From: Flavobacteriia bacterium 40-80
GTDB lineage: Bacteria; Bacteroidota; Bacteroidia; Flavobacteriales_D; Crocinitomicaceae
Assembly (NCBI GenBank): GCA_001899145.1
Contig: MKVF01000006.1
Span: forward strand, 248,001 to 312,000
Reading direction: 5' to 3'
Length of the DNA stretch: 64,000 bases
Positions within the stretch are counted from its first letter, which is position 1, and each line of letters begins with the position of its first letter. The translations under genes were made by a program, and so were the position numbers. Positions 25,324-34,899 of the stretch are shown piece by piece. The notes beneath the pieces were generated by a model that saw only the letters and a program-made list of their open reading frames with translations, was not told where the DNA came from and did no database searches.

Positions 25324-28089
25324 TTATTGCTTGATAGAAATAGGCTTAAACTTAGTCAGATTGATTCCTTCTACGGCAACTTTGTATTCTTCAATTGTAG
25401 GAATCCGTCCAAGAATAGCAGATAACACGACTACCGGAGTCGATGCAAGCAGAGATTCTCCTTTTTTACCGTCTCTGTCCTCTACCACGCGCCCCTGGAA
25501 AAGACGTGTAGATGTTGCCATAACCGTGTCTCCTTTCTCAGCTTTCTCCTGATTTCCCATACATAAGTTACATCCCGGACGTTCCAGGTACATAATGTTT
25601 TCATATTCTGTACGGGCTACGCTTTTTGGTAAAGCATCACTAAACTCAAATCCTGAATATTTTTGTAAGTATTCCCAATCACCCTCTGCTTTCAATTCAT
25701 CAATGATATTGTAAGTTGGAGCTGCAACCACTAAAGGTGCGTTAAATTCTACTTTACCTTTTTGTTTTTCAACATTCTTAAGCATTTGGGAAACGATTTT
25801 TAAGTCGTCTTTGTGAACCATACATGAACCTACAAAGCCAAGATCCACTTTCTTGTCACCGCCGTAGTAAGTTAAATCACGGATAGTATCGTGCGTATAT
25901 CGTTTAGAAACGTCAGCATTGTTTACGTCCGGGTCAGCAATCATTGGCTCATTGATTAAATCCAGGTCAATCACTACCTCCGCGTAATATTTAGCATTTG
26001 CATCAGGTTGTAAAGCTGGCTTTTCTCCGGATCTGATTTCAGCAATACGTTTATCCGCCTTCCCGATTAAACCTTTTAATACCTGGTTTTTGTTATCCAT
26101 ACCTTTATCAATCATGATCTGGATACGGGATTTGGCAATTTCTAACGATTGGATTAATGTTTCGTCCTGGGAAATACAGATAGACGCTTTCGCTTTCATC
26201 TCCGCTGTCCAGTCAGTAAAAGTAAACGCCTGGTCAGCTAATAAAGTCCCGATGTGAACTTCGATGATACGACCCTGGAAGACATTTTCACCGTCAAATT
26301 GCTGCAACATTTGTAATTGAGTAGCGTGAACCACATCACGGAAATCCATGAAAGGTTTCATTTCTCCTTTAAACGTAACTTTTACAGATTCCGGAATTGG
26401 CATGGAAGCTTCGCCAGTAGCTAAAGCTAAAGCAACGGTACCGGAGTCAGCACCAAAAGCAACTCCTTTAGACATACGTGTGTGTGAGTCACCACCAATA
26501 ATGATAGCCCACTCATCAACAGTAATATCATTTAATACTTTGTGGATAACGTCTGTCATTGAATGATAAACACCTTTCGGATCACGAGCTGTAATCACTC
26601 CAAAGTCATTCATGAACTTCATCAATTTAGGTATATTAGCCTGTGCTTTCTTATCCCAGACAGATGCAGTATGACAACCGGATTGATAAGCTCCGTCAAC
26701 ACTTGGAGAAATAACTGTAGCAGCCATTGCCTCTAACTCCTGAGATGTCATCAGACCTGTTGTGTCCTGAGAGCCAACAATGTTTACCTTTACACGAACA
26801 TCAGAACCGGCGTGTAATATTTTACCAGGAGTAACACCTACTGCATTTTTGTTGAAGATTTTTTCAACTGCTGTCAGACCAGCACCTTCATTAGTTACTT
26901 CTTTAGCCGGAGCAAATACTACAGGAGCTGCAACACCTAAAGTCTGAGCTGCAAACGTCTGGATTTTTTTACCAAACACGATAGCATAAGAACCGCCTGC
27001 TTTGATAAACTCCATTTTTTGCGGTGTTAAAGACCGGGAGATATCAATCAATTCTTTATCACCATTGTATAATTTTTTAGTTTTTGTATTAATAGTTAAT
27101 ACAGTTCCTGTAGAAACAGAATACGCTTGTTCCAAAACCGGCTCATTATTTTCATTACGAACAACCTGTCCGTTTTCATCTGTTTTCTTAACCCAGTTTT
27201 TCAAATCGATACCGATACCACCGGTAACGTCCACCGTAGTTAAGAAAATCGGGGAAATACCATTTGTACCTGCCACAATCGGAGCAATATTAACAAAAGG
27301 AACATAAGGGCTTGCCTGCTTGCCTGTCCAAAGTGCCACGTTATTCACACCTGACATTCTTGATGATCCCACTCCCATTGTTCCTTTTTCAGCGATCAAC
27401 ATAACGCTTGCATCCGGATGTTTCGCTTGTAACGCTCTGATTTCAGCCTGCGCTTCCGGGGTGATCATACATTTACCATGTAATTCACGATCAGAACGAG
27501 AGTGCGCCTGATTCCCCGGAGATAATAAATCTGTAGAGATATCGCCTTCAGCGGCAATATAAGTAACTACCCTGATTTCTTCCGGAACAGCTGGCAACTC
27601 AGTAAAGAATTCTGCTTTAGCATAACTTTCTAAAATTTCTTTAGCAATTGTATTACCTTTTCTGTAAGCTTCTGCCAAACGATTTGTATCTGCTTCATAT
27701 AAGAAAACCTGTGTTTTCAATACGTCAGCAGCTCTCTTAGCATTTGCAACATCATCACCTAAAGCTAAATCCAGCAATACTTCGATAGATGGACCACCTT
27801 TCATGTGAGATAATAATTCAAATGCAAAATCCGGAGTAATTTCAGCAACAATTTCTGCCCCTAAAATAATTTCTTTTAAAAATTTTGCTTTAACACCTGC
27901 TGCCGGAGTAGTTCCCGGTAATGTATTATAAACAAAAAACTTAACTGAATCCTCCCTATGTGGGTTATTTAAGTCTTTAATTTGTGTAATAATCTCACTC
28001 AACAATCCTGCGCCATCAATTGGTTTCGGATGGAGCCCTTGTTCTTTTCGTTCTTCAATTTCTTTGATGTAATCCTGATATAAATTCAT
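25324..28089 (-). CDS. acnB: Bifunctional aconitate hydratase 2 / 2-methylisocitrate dehydratase
   Basis: A 921-residue AcnB-type aconitase. The N-terminal HEAT-like domain specific to AcnB covers about 1-165, the swivel domain follows (GEKGTMGVGSSRMSG region), and the Fe-S core is at the C-terminus with FVGSCMVH and RPGCNLCMGNQ. AcnB acts in the TCA cycle and can serve the methylcitrate cycle and iron-responsive RNA binding in other bacteria. Length is slightly above E. coli AcnB. Co-directional with the second aconitase. Confidence 0.95.
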   Translation of the reverse strand: MNLYQDYIKEIEERKEQGLHPKPIDGAGLLSEIITQIKDLNNPHREDSVKFFVYNTLPGTTPAAGVKAKFLKEIILGAEIVAEITPDFAFELLSHMKGGPSIEVLLDLALGDDVANAKRAADVLKTQVFLYEADTNRLAEAYRKGNTIAKEILESYAKAEFFTELPAVPEEIRVVTYIAAEGDISTDLLSPGNQAHSRSDRELHGKCMITPEAQAEIRALQAKHPDASVMLIAEKGTMGVGSSRMSGVNNVALWTGKQASPYVPFVNIAPIVAGTNGISPIFLTTVDVTGGIGIDLKNWVKKTDENGQVVRNENNEPVLEQAYSVSTGTVLTINTKTKKLYNGDKELIDISRSLTPQKMEFIKAGGSYAIVFGKKIQTFAAQTLGVAAPVVFAPAKEVTNEGAGLTAVEKIFNKNAVGVTPGKILHAGSDVRVKVNIVGSQDTTGLMTSQELEAMAATVISPSVDGAYQSGCHTASVWDKKAQANIPKLMKFMNDFGVITARDPKGVYHSMTDVIHKVLNDITVDEWAIIIGGDSHTRMSKGVAFGADSGTVALALATGEASMPIPESVKVTFKGEMKPFMDFRDVVHATQLQMLQQFDGENVFQGRIIEVHIGTLLADQAFTFTDWTAEMKAKASICISQDETLIQSLEIAKSRIQIMIDKGMDNKNQVLKGLIGKADKRIAEIRSGEKPALQPDANAKYYAEVVIDLDLINEPMIADPDVNNADVSKRYTHDTIRDLTYYGGDKKVDLGFVGSCMVHKDDLKIVSQMLKNVEKQKGKVEFNAPLVVAAPTYNIIDELKAEGDWEYLQKYSGFEFSDALPKSVARTEYENIMYLERPGCNLCMGNQEKAEKGDTVMATSTRLFQGRVVEDRDGKKGESLLASTPVVVLSAILGRIPTIEEYKVAVEGINLTKFKPISIKQ

Positions 28090-28413
28090 GATAGAAGTTT
28101 TTTAGATGAATTCTAAAAATTGTTTTTTGTATTTAAAAATCTGATCTGTCTTGATTCATTCAGGAAATCCGGTGTACTTTCCATCCTTATATCCAAATCG
28201 AAAACCATATTTTAAATGTTATTTTTTCAATCAAATTTTGCCCCGCGAATTTATAAATTTCTAATCATAAAAGCATTATATTTCCTACTTAATATCACTT
28301 ATTTTGAGCGATTATAAATAAGCATAATTCAATATCCGGTTTTTCTCCATTTTCTATCCCTGAAAACAAAATCTTTTCTCTATTTTTGCCACCACACTCA
28401 AATAAATATTCCG
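28090..28413. other. 324-bp AT-rich divergent intergenic region
   Basis: No coding potential seen. It separates acnB (minus) and the membrane protein at 28414 (plus). TATTTTTG at 28381-28388 is a likely -7 box for the plus gene, 26 nt before its TTG start. No promoter matching both elements was found for acnB. Confidence 0.5.
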
Positions 28414-29910
28414 TTGCAATTTCTTACCGTTACATTGTTTGTTTGCTTTATTTTTCTCATTTTAAATAAAAAAATATTTAAATCGTCATTCCTGTCTTCC
28501 AGATCTATCTGCAGCATCTTTGCCTTAAAATTTGTACTTGTTTCGTTTTTCGTTTTTTACCTGGATAAACATCACGAATATGATTTGAAGGGAGATCATG
28601 AATATTATCTTAACGATGCTAAAGTTCTAAATCGTGTCTTTTACAGCGATCCGGTTACCTATTTCATGTTACTGACCGGTTTTGACAATAGTGATGCAAC
28701 TAAGGAGAAATACCTGGCCGAAACAAAGTTATGGAATAATCCTACAAAGAAATATAACGACTGCAGAGCGGTTGCCCGCGTTCACAGCATCGTTGTATTT
28801 GTTTCTGCCGGAAATGAATACATCCACCTGCTTTTCGTTGCGCTGCTTTCCACCTATACTATTTTACTTTTTGCCGGAGCATTTAGCAAATATCTTTCCA
28901 ATCCTGACATCTTCATATTGTTTCTGGGAGCAGGGATTCCTTCTTTCCTGATTTACGGAGGCCTGGTGATGAAAGAACATTTACTGTTCTTCGGTATTGC
29001 CAGCTTTTTATACGGTATAAAGCAGCGAAGGTTAAACAGCCTGCATCTGTGGCTGGGCCTGTTCTTTCTTTTTACTGTAAAAATATATATTTTCTATGCG
29101 ATCGGATTGTCTATCCTTTTTTATTTCCTGATAAAATCAGCTAAAAAATATACTTCAAAAGTCTTTATTATTATCGCATTCATCATATTGCTTACAGGAG
29201 CATTATTTTCCTCTTTCGGTGACAGAATTGTCAATCGTATTTCCAACCAGCAATATGCTTTTCGAAACGTAGCAACAAAAGGTATTTATTTATACGAACC
29301 TGCTGACAAAAACAGGAGCTTCTTTTATTATCTGAACATTAAAGATACAGCCTTTTTCAGAAAAACAGATACGGACCAGCTTCTCTTAAAAAAAGATATC
29401 AGAGCTTTAAAAGTAAGACAAGCCGGTACTCAATCCTCTCAGCCTGTCCTTCTGAAACAAGATCAGCTGTTTGATATTGCAATGATTGTCCGGAAAACAT
29501 CTCAGTCCTATGTTCAGCCTTATTACTTAAACTATGATAAAAAACGGCTGATCGTCAGTATTCCGTCTTCCATTTACCACTGCCTGTTTCAACCTGATTT
29601 TAAAACTCCCGGCAGCAACGCCAAATATCCGGCAATTGCCGAAACACTTTTAATGACGACATTCGCCATTTTTTCCCTTTTATACGGCCTTGGAAAACAC
29701 CGGAAAAAATTCAACGATCCACTTGTCATTTCATTACTCTTTTTTATCTTTCTCTCCGCTTTTATCGTAGGAATAACAACTCCGGTTGTAGGAGCTATGG
29801 TACGCTACCGGATTCCGACATATATAGCTTTGGCAATTCTATCTTTTATATTAATTGATCCGATATGGAAAAAAAAGTCGCGCTTATCACAGGAGCAACA
29901 TCCGGGATAG
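28414..29910 (+). CDS. Polytopic membrane protein, unknown function
   Basis: A 498-residue protein with roughly ten hydrophobic helices (first at about 2-17 and 32-50; the last near 465-485) and a hydrophilic loop at about 50-95 with HHEYDLKGDHEYYLNDAK. A second long loop at about 275-380 lies between the two helix groups. The layout resembles O-antigen polymerase or GT-C glycosyltransferase-type proteins, but I see no diagnostic motif. The start is a TTG at 28414, since no ATG precedes the first helix. The 3' end overlaps the SDR gene by 46 bp, so the pair is co-transcribed. Confidence 0.75.
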   Translation: MQFLTVTLFVCFIFLILNKKIFKSSFLSSRSICSIFALKFVLVSFFVFYLDKHHEYDLKGDHEYYLNDAKVLNRVFYSDPVTYFMLLTGFDNSDATKEKYLAETKLWNNPTKKYNDCRAVARVHSIVVFVSAGNEYIHLLFVALLSTYTILLFAGAFSKYLSNPDIFILFLGAGIPSFLIYGGLVMKEHLLFFGIASFLYGIKQRRLNSLHLWLGLFFLFTVKIYIFYAIGLSILFYFLIKSAKKYTSKVFIIIAFIILLTGALFSSFGDRIVNRISNQQYAFRNVATKGIYLYEPADKNRSFFYYLNIKDTAFFRKTDTDQLLLKKDIRALKVRQAGTQSSQPVLLKQDQLFDIAMIVRKTSQSYVQPYYLNYDKKRLIVSIPSSIYHCLFQPDFKTPGSNAKYPAIAETLLMTTFAIFSLLYGLGKHRKKFNDPLVISLLFFIFLSAFIVGITTPVVGAMVRYRIPTYIALAILSFILIDPIWKKKSRLSQEQHPG

Positions 29911-30626
29911 GAAAAGCAACAGCACACCTTTTAGCTCAGAACAACTTTGATCTGATCCTTACGGGAAGGCGAAAAGAACGGCTGGAAGCACTCAGGGAGC
30001 AACTTGAGCACTTGAACGCTTCTGTAATTGTTCTTCCTTTTGACATCCGGAATAACGATGAAACGGTTTCCGCGATAAGCTCCATACCCGGTCATTTCAA
30101 GAAAAGGATCTCTGTTTTAATCAATAATGCGGGACTGGCAGCAGGAAGGGATTCATTTCAAAATGGATTATTAAGCGACTGGGAACAAATGATCGATACC
30201 AACATCAAGGGGTTGCTGTACATTTCAAGGTTAATTGTTCCCCTATTCATCGAAAACAAAAACGGGCATATTATAAATATTGCCAGCATTGCCGGAAAAG
30301 AAGTGTATGAAAACGGAAATGTCTATTGCGCTACAAAACACGCAGTAGATGCGCTCAGCAGGTCAATGCGTATTGATCTGTTCCGGCACGACATCCAGGT
30401 TACAAATATTGCCCCCGGAGCTGTGGAAACAGAATTCTCGCTCGTCCGTTTTAAAGGTGACAAGGAAACAGCAGACAAGACATATGACGGTTTTCAGCCT
30501 TTAACGGGTGAAGACGTCGCAGAAGTAATTCTTTTTGCCGTAACCCGCCCTCCGCACGTTTCAATTAACGATATTCTTATAACCCCGAAAGCGCAGGGAA
30601 ACGCCACTTCATTCAACCGGAAATGA
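29865..30626 (+). CDS. SDR family NAD(P)-dependent oxidoreductase
   Basis: A 253-residue classical short-chain dehydrogenase/reductase. The cofactor loop is TGATSGIGKA (10-19), the structural motif is NNAGLA near 91, and the catalytic YCATK is near 158. The C-terminal AEVILFAVTRPPHV is typical of YdfG/serine 3-dehydrogenase-like members, which reduce 3-hydroxy acids or malonic semialdehyde; substrate is not determined here. It overlaps the membrane protein upstream by 46 bp and the amidohydrolase downstream by 4 bp. Confidence 0.92.
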   Translation: MEKKVALITGATSGIGKATAHLLAQNNFDLILTGRRKERLEALREQLEHLNASVIVLPFDIRNNDETVSAISSIPGHFKKRISVLINNAGLAAGRDSFQNGLLSDWEQMIDTNIKGLLYISRLIVPLFIENKNGHIINIASIAGKEVYENGNVYCATKHAVDALSRSMRIDLFRHDIQVTNIAPGAVETEFSLVRFKGDKETADKTYDGFQPLTGEDVAEVILFAVTRPPHVSINDILITPKAQGNATSFNRK

Positions 30627-32200
30627 AAAATACACTGACTTTTATCCTGATCATTTTCTTTTCTTTTTCCTGTATGAAAGGAAAAAAAGTTGATTTTATC
30701 ATTTACAATGCAACTATCCATTCCCTGAATGAAAACAATACGGAATACCAGGCAATGGCGGTTAAAGACGGTAAAATCGTAGAGCTCGGCCCGGACAGGC
30801 AAATCCTGAATAAATACAGATGTCCGGAGGATTTTGATGCTCACGGAAAGCATATTTACCCGGGATTTTCGGATGCACACACACATCTTTTGCTGCTCGC
30901 GCAAGAGCGGTTAGCAGCTAATCTGAATGAGGCAAAATCACCGGAACAACTTTTGGTTATACTCGAAAAATACCAGTCCCGAAATTCTTATGATTTCATC
31001 ATCGCAAGAGGATTATCCTTTCAGAAGGAGCAAAAAGAAGCTTTATCCGTATTACTTACAAAAAGCTTTCCTGCGATTCCTGTTTTTATCATCTCTAAAG
31101 ATGCTCATTCAGCAGTCTTAAATCAAAAAGCAGCAGCATTTCTTAACATTTCACATGGAAATGAGAAATTTACCGGAGTAATTGAGGAAGAAGCGTTTTT
31201 TGAATTGTATGAGCAATTCCCGGAATTTCCGGAGCAACAAATCAAAAATCAACTATTTGAAATTCAGGATGAATTATTACAATACGGAATCGTAGCTGTT
31301 CACGAAATGGGATGGAGTAACAAAGAGTATAATTTCTTCAAAAAATTGTATGAAGACAAAAACTGGAGAATTCACATCAGCGCATTTCTGTTCCCATCGG
31401 ATGAAAATATGAATCTGTTACAAAACGGAATTATCAAACACAAAAACATGCAGATACGAGGCCTTAAACTACTACTGGACGGCACTTTCGGCTCTCAAAC
31501 TGCTGCTATTTCCGGTCACTACAAAAACGGTGGGAACGGAAAAATAAACTACGCTGATGAAACACTGGATTCTCTGTTAAAATTTGCTTACAATCATGAG
31601 CTTCAATTAGCAGTTCACACAGCAGGAAGCAGAAGTGCGATAACTTTCATGAACCGGATAAAAATGCTGAAATTAGATGTTGGTAATCTTAAATGGAGAA
31701 TGGAACATTTACAACAAAGCACACCGGAAGTTTTAAAGTTACTCTCCGAACTTTATATCATACCGTCAGTACAGCCGTTTCACGCAATAAGCGACATTCA
31801 GTGGCTTCGGTCAGTTATTCCGGATATTGACAAATGGTTTTATAATTACAAATCTTTGTATGAAGCAAATGGAATTATTGCAATCGGCTCCGATGCTCCG
31901 GTAGAAACGTTTAATCCGTTTGAAATCATCTGGGCTGCCAACTCTCGTAAAGATTCAGAAAACACACCAGGTTCGCAGTTCAATCCTGAAGAAGCGATTT
32001 CCATTGAAACATTACTGAAAGCATATACACAATTCAATCCTCAGATTGTCGATCTGGAAAAAAACTTCGGGATTCTTGATAAGCAAAAAAATGCAACATT
32101 TTTCATCAGTAATCTTCCTATCAGTTCCAATTACAATTCCATTTATAATTATTCTACCGGCACTTTTATAAAAGGAAAAAAGGTTTACTCTGCCGAATAA
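30623..32200 (+). CDS. Amidohydrolase lipoprotein (YtcJ-like)
   Basis: A 525-residue amidohydrolase-3 family enzyme carrying a lipoprotein signal (MKNTLTFILIIFFSFSC). After the N-terminal beta-sandwich, metal-binding DAHTHLL is near residue 83; later features are KLLLDGTFGSQTAA, the AVHTAGSR histidine, RMEHLQQ and the last metal ligand in IGSDAPVE. These enzymes hydrolyse amide or cyclic C-N bonds; the substrate is unknown. It is translationally coupled to the SDR gene (ATGA overlap). A terminator hairpin overlaps its stop codon. Confidence 0.9.
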   Translation: MKNTLTFILIIFFSFSCMKGKKVDFIIYNATIHSLNENNTEYQAMAVKDGKIVELGPDRQILNKYRCPEDFDAHGKHIYPGFSDAHTHLLLLAQERLAANLNEAKSPEQLLVILEKYQSRNSYDFIIARGLSFQKEQKEALSVLLTKSFPAIPVFIISKDAHSAVLNQKAAAFLNISHGNEKFTGVIEEEAFFELYEQFPEFPEQQIKNQLFEIQDELLQYGIVAVHEMGWSNKEYNFFKKLYEDKNWRIHISAFLFPSDENMNLLQNGIIKHKNMQIRGLKLLLDGTFGSQTAAISGHYKNGGNGKINYADETLDSLLKFAYNHELQLAVHTAGSRSAITFMNRIKMLKLDVGNLKWRMEHLQQSTPEVLKLLSELYIIPSVQPFHAISDIQWLRSVIPDIDKWFYNYKSLYEANGIIAIGSDAPVETFNPFEIIWAANSRKDSENTPGSQFNPEEAISIETLLKAYTQFNPQIVDLEKNFGILDKQKNATFFISNLPISSNYNSIYNYSTGTFIKGKKVYSAE

Positions 32201-32207
32201 ACCTTTT
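32177..32207 (+). terminator. Terminator overlapping the amidohydrolase stop codon
   Basis: AAAAGGTTTA pairs with TAAACCTTTT; the TAA stop (32198-32200) is in the 3' arm, followed by a short ATC-T stretch. The hairpin therefore starts within the coding sequence. Confidence 0.6.
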
Positions 32208-32439
32208 ATCTAAAACCAAAAAAATTATGTGCCCTAAGTATGTAGTAATTAAGTTAAGACTTTAATCAAAACATAACTGTACAAATATCTGCTTTTAATA
32301 GAAACTCTTGATATAGAATGAATATATGAGCCGGGAATTTGAATTAAAAGTCAGTTCGGATGAATATTTATTTTCACATCAGGTGTTTTTATTCCTTTTT
32401 TTATGTATATATTTAGGAAGTCAATAAAACTTTAATACG

Positions 32440-34206
32440 ATGATGGAAGTTACCCGCTTATTTGATATTCCATATTACCAGCTGGAAAAATACCCTAACT
32501 CAAAAATGTTCTCTTATAAATCAGAAGGGACATGGAATAATATTTCAACAGAAGCTTTTATTCAGAAAGTAAACAACGTTTCAAAAGGGCTAATCAACTA
32601 TGGAATAAAACCAAATGATAAGATTGCCATTGTTTCTCCTAACCGTTACGAATGGAACTGTATTGATATCGCGGTACAGCAGGTCGGAGCAATCGTTATT
32701 CCTGTTTATCCGAATATTTCAACAAATGATTACAGGTATATTTTCAATGATGCGCAAATCAAGCTGGCATTCCTGGGAACAGAAGAATTATTTGAAAAGC
32801 TGACGTCCATCAAATCGGAAATTCCTTCTTTGGAAACATTATATACATTTGACGTAATCAATGGCGCAAATTACTGGGAATCCATTTTCGATATATCAGA
32901 TACGCATGAGGAAGAATTAAGAGCCCGCAAAAGTGTGATCAAATTCGAAGATCTGGCAACTATTATTTATACATCAGGTACAACAGGAAATCCTAAAGGA
33001 GTGATGTTATCACATAAAAATATTCTTTCAAATGTAACAGCCTGTATTCCTATTATTCCGGCAGACCATAATTCCCGTGTCATCACGTTTTTACCTGTAT
33101 GCCACGTCTACGAACGAATGCTGCATTATTTGTACATGAAACTCGGAGCAGCGATCTACTTCGCAGAATCCATGGATACTATCGGAGAAAACATCAAAGA
33201 GGTAAAACCACATGTATTCACCGCCGTGCCGCGTTTACTGGAAAAAGTATATGATAAGATCATCGCAAAAGGAAATGAGCTGGAAGGATTCAAGCGTAAG
33301 CTGTTCTTCTGGGCGGTTGAATTAGCAGAAGAATATGATGTACAAGGAAAAGGATTGTGGTATGGTATAAAATTATGGATCGCGAGAAAACTCATTTTCT
33401 CTAAATGGATGGAAGCTTTAGGTGGCGAAGTAAGAGCGATCGCTTCCGGAAGCGCTGCTTTATCTCCTCATTTATGCCGTATTTATCTAGCAGCAGGAAT
33501 CAATGTATTAGAAGGATACGGTTTAACAGAAACATCACCTGTCGTATCTGTGAACAACCTGAAAGACGGAATCCGGATCGGAACAGTCGGTCCATTACTA
33601 GATAATGTAGAAGTGAAATTTGCCGAAGACGGTGAAATTCTTGTAAAAGCACCTTCTGTCATGATAGGATATTACAACAAACCGGAAGCGACAGCAGAAG
33701 CTATCGATGCTGACGGCTGGTTTCACACAGGAGATATCGGTGAAATGATCGAAGGAAAATACCTGAAGATCACAGACCGTAAAAAAGAAATTTTCAAAAC
33801 TTCCGGAGGAAAATTCATTATCCCGCAAGCGATGGAAAACAAATTCAAGGAATCCCGCTTCATTGAACAAATCATTGTGATCGGTGAAGGAGAGCGTTTC
33901 CCTGCAGCCTTGATCGTTCCCGCATTCCCGTTTCTGAAAGACTGGAGCATACGAAAAGGATACGGCCTGGAAAACCTTTCGAATGAAGATATTATTAAAG
34001 ACGAGCGCGTTATCTCACGGATCCAGCAGGAAGTGAATCGTTTTAACGAATTATACGGAAACTGGGAAAAAATAAAACAATTCCGTTTACTTCCACACGA
34101 ATTTACAATTGAAGGAAACGAATTAACTCCGACATTGAAATTCAAGCGGAAAATCATCCTGGAAAAATACAAAGCGACTGTTCAGGATATTTATCAGGCC
34201 GGTTAA
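32440..34206 (+). CDS. Long-chain acyl-CoA synthetase (AMP-forming)
   Basis: A 588-residue ANL-superfamily ligase of the long-chain fatty acid type (FadD15-like), activating fatty acids to acyl-CoA through an adenylate. The AMP-binding P-loop is IIYTSGTTGNPKGV near 180; later motifs are VLEGYGLTETSP, GWFHTGDIGE and LKITDRKKEIFKTSGGK. There is no signal peptide; it is expected at the inner face of the membrane. It is transcribed separately between two terminators. Start ATG follows a 240-bp AT-rich spacer without a clear promoter. Confidence 0.94.
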   Translation: MMEVTRLFDIPYYQLEKYPNSKMFSYKSEGTWNNISTEAFIQKVNNVSKGLINYGIKPNDKIAIVSPNRYEWNCIDIAVQQVGAIVIPVYPNISTNDYRYIFNDAQIKLAFLGTEELFEKLTSIKSEIPSLETLYTFDVINGANYWESIFDISDTHEEELRARKSVIKFEDLATIIYTSGTTGNPKGVMLSHKNILSNVTACIPIIPADHNSRVITFLPVCHVYERMLHYLYMKLGAAIYFAESMDTIGENIKEVKPHVFTAVPRLLEKVYDKIIAKGNELEGFKRKLFFWAVELAEEYDVQGKGLWYGIKLWIARKLIFSKWMEALGGEVRAIASGSAALSPHLCRIYLAAGINVLEGYGLTETSPVVSVNNLKDGIRIGTVGPLLDNVEVKFAEDGEILVKAPSVMIGYYNKPEATAEAIDADGWFHTGDIGEMIEGKYLKITDRKKEIFKTSGGKFIIPQAMENKFKESRFIEQIIVIGEGERFPAALIVPAFPFLKDWSIRKGYGLENLSNEDIIKDERVISRIQQEVNRFNELYGNWEKIKQFRLLPHEFTIEGNELTPTLKFKRKIILEKYKATVQDIYQAG

Positions 34207-34227
34207 AACTCGTTTTTTGAATAAATT

Positions 34228-34250
34228 AAAATCCACGAAAGTGGATTTTT
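34228..34250 (+). terminator. Terminator after acyl-CoA synthetase
   Basis: AAATCCAC, GAAA loop, GTGGATTT followed by a T run. Its T run leads into the -7 box of rsmG. Confidence 0.85.
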
Positions 34251-34251
34251 T

Positions 34252-34259
34252 TATTTTTG
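34252..34259 (+). promoter_or_regulatory. -7 element 5 nt before rsmG start
   Basis: TATTTTTG ends at 34259 and the ATG is at 34264, the same spacing as at the ABC-F gene and the PagL-like gene. It follows the T run of the preceding terminator. No -33 element could be seen at a usual distance. Confidence 0.55.
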
Positions 34260-34263
34260 CAGC

Positions 34264-34896
34264 ATGACAGCAGATTTCGCACTTATCCCGCATTATTTTC
34301 CTAATCTCAGTGAAGAGCAGCAATTGCAGTTTTCCGGATTGAAAGAAGTTTATAATTTCTGGAATGAGCAGATTAACGTCATTTCAAGGAAAGATATGGA
34401 TAATTTCTACAAACGTCATGTATTGCATTCGCTGGCCATTGCCAAAGTAATGCCTTTTGTTCCCGGAAGTAAAATCTTAGACATCGGAACCGGAGGTGGA
34501 TTTCCAGGAATTCCGTTAGCGATACTTTTTCCTGAATGCGAATTTCTGCTGGTCGATTCGATTGGTAAAAAAATTAAGGTGGTTAATGAAGTTGCGAAAG
34601 CGATCGGATTGAAAAATGTTCGTGCTGTTCATGAACGTGCCGAAAAAATAAACGGGCAGTTTGATTTCATTGTTTCCCGTGCTGTGACCGCGATGCCTGA
34701 TTTTCTTAAATGGACTAAAAATAAATTCCTGAAAGAGAATAAAAATGAATTTCCAAATGGAATTCTTTATCTGAAAGGCGGTGATCTGGCAGAAGAAATG
34801 GCTCCGGTAAAACATTCTTATAAATTTTATGATATCAGGGATTTCTATAACGAGGATTTCTTTGAAACAAAAAAAGTTGTTTATGTAAAGGCCTGA
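34264..34896 (+). CDS. rsmG: 16S rRNA (guanine(527)-N7)-methyltransferase
   Basis: A 210-residue RsmG (GidB) methyltransferase that modifies G527 of 16S rRNA using S-adenosylmethionine. SAM motif I is ILDIGTGGGFPGIPL near residue 78, followed by LLVDSIGKK and the FDFIVSRAV motif. Length is normal. The following gene begins 3 nt after its stop. A leaderless transcript is predicted from the -7 box position. Confidence 0.96.
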   Translation: MTADFALIPHYFPNLSEEQQLQFSGLKEVYNFWNEQINVISRKDMDNFYKRHVLHSLAIAKVMPFVPGSKILDIGTGGGFPGIPLAILFPECEFLLVDSIGKKIKVVNEVAKAIGLKNVRAVHERAEKINGQFDFIVSRAVTAMPDFLKWTKNKFLKENKNEFPNGILYLKGGDLAEEMAPVKHSYKFYDIRDFYNEDFFETKKVVYVKA

Positions 34897-34899
34897 AAA

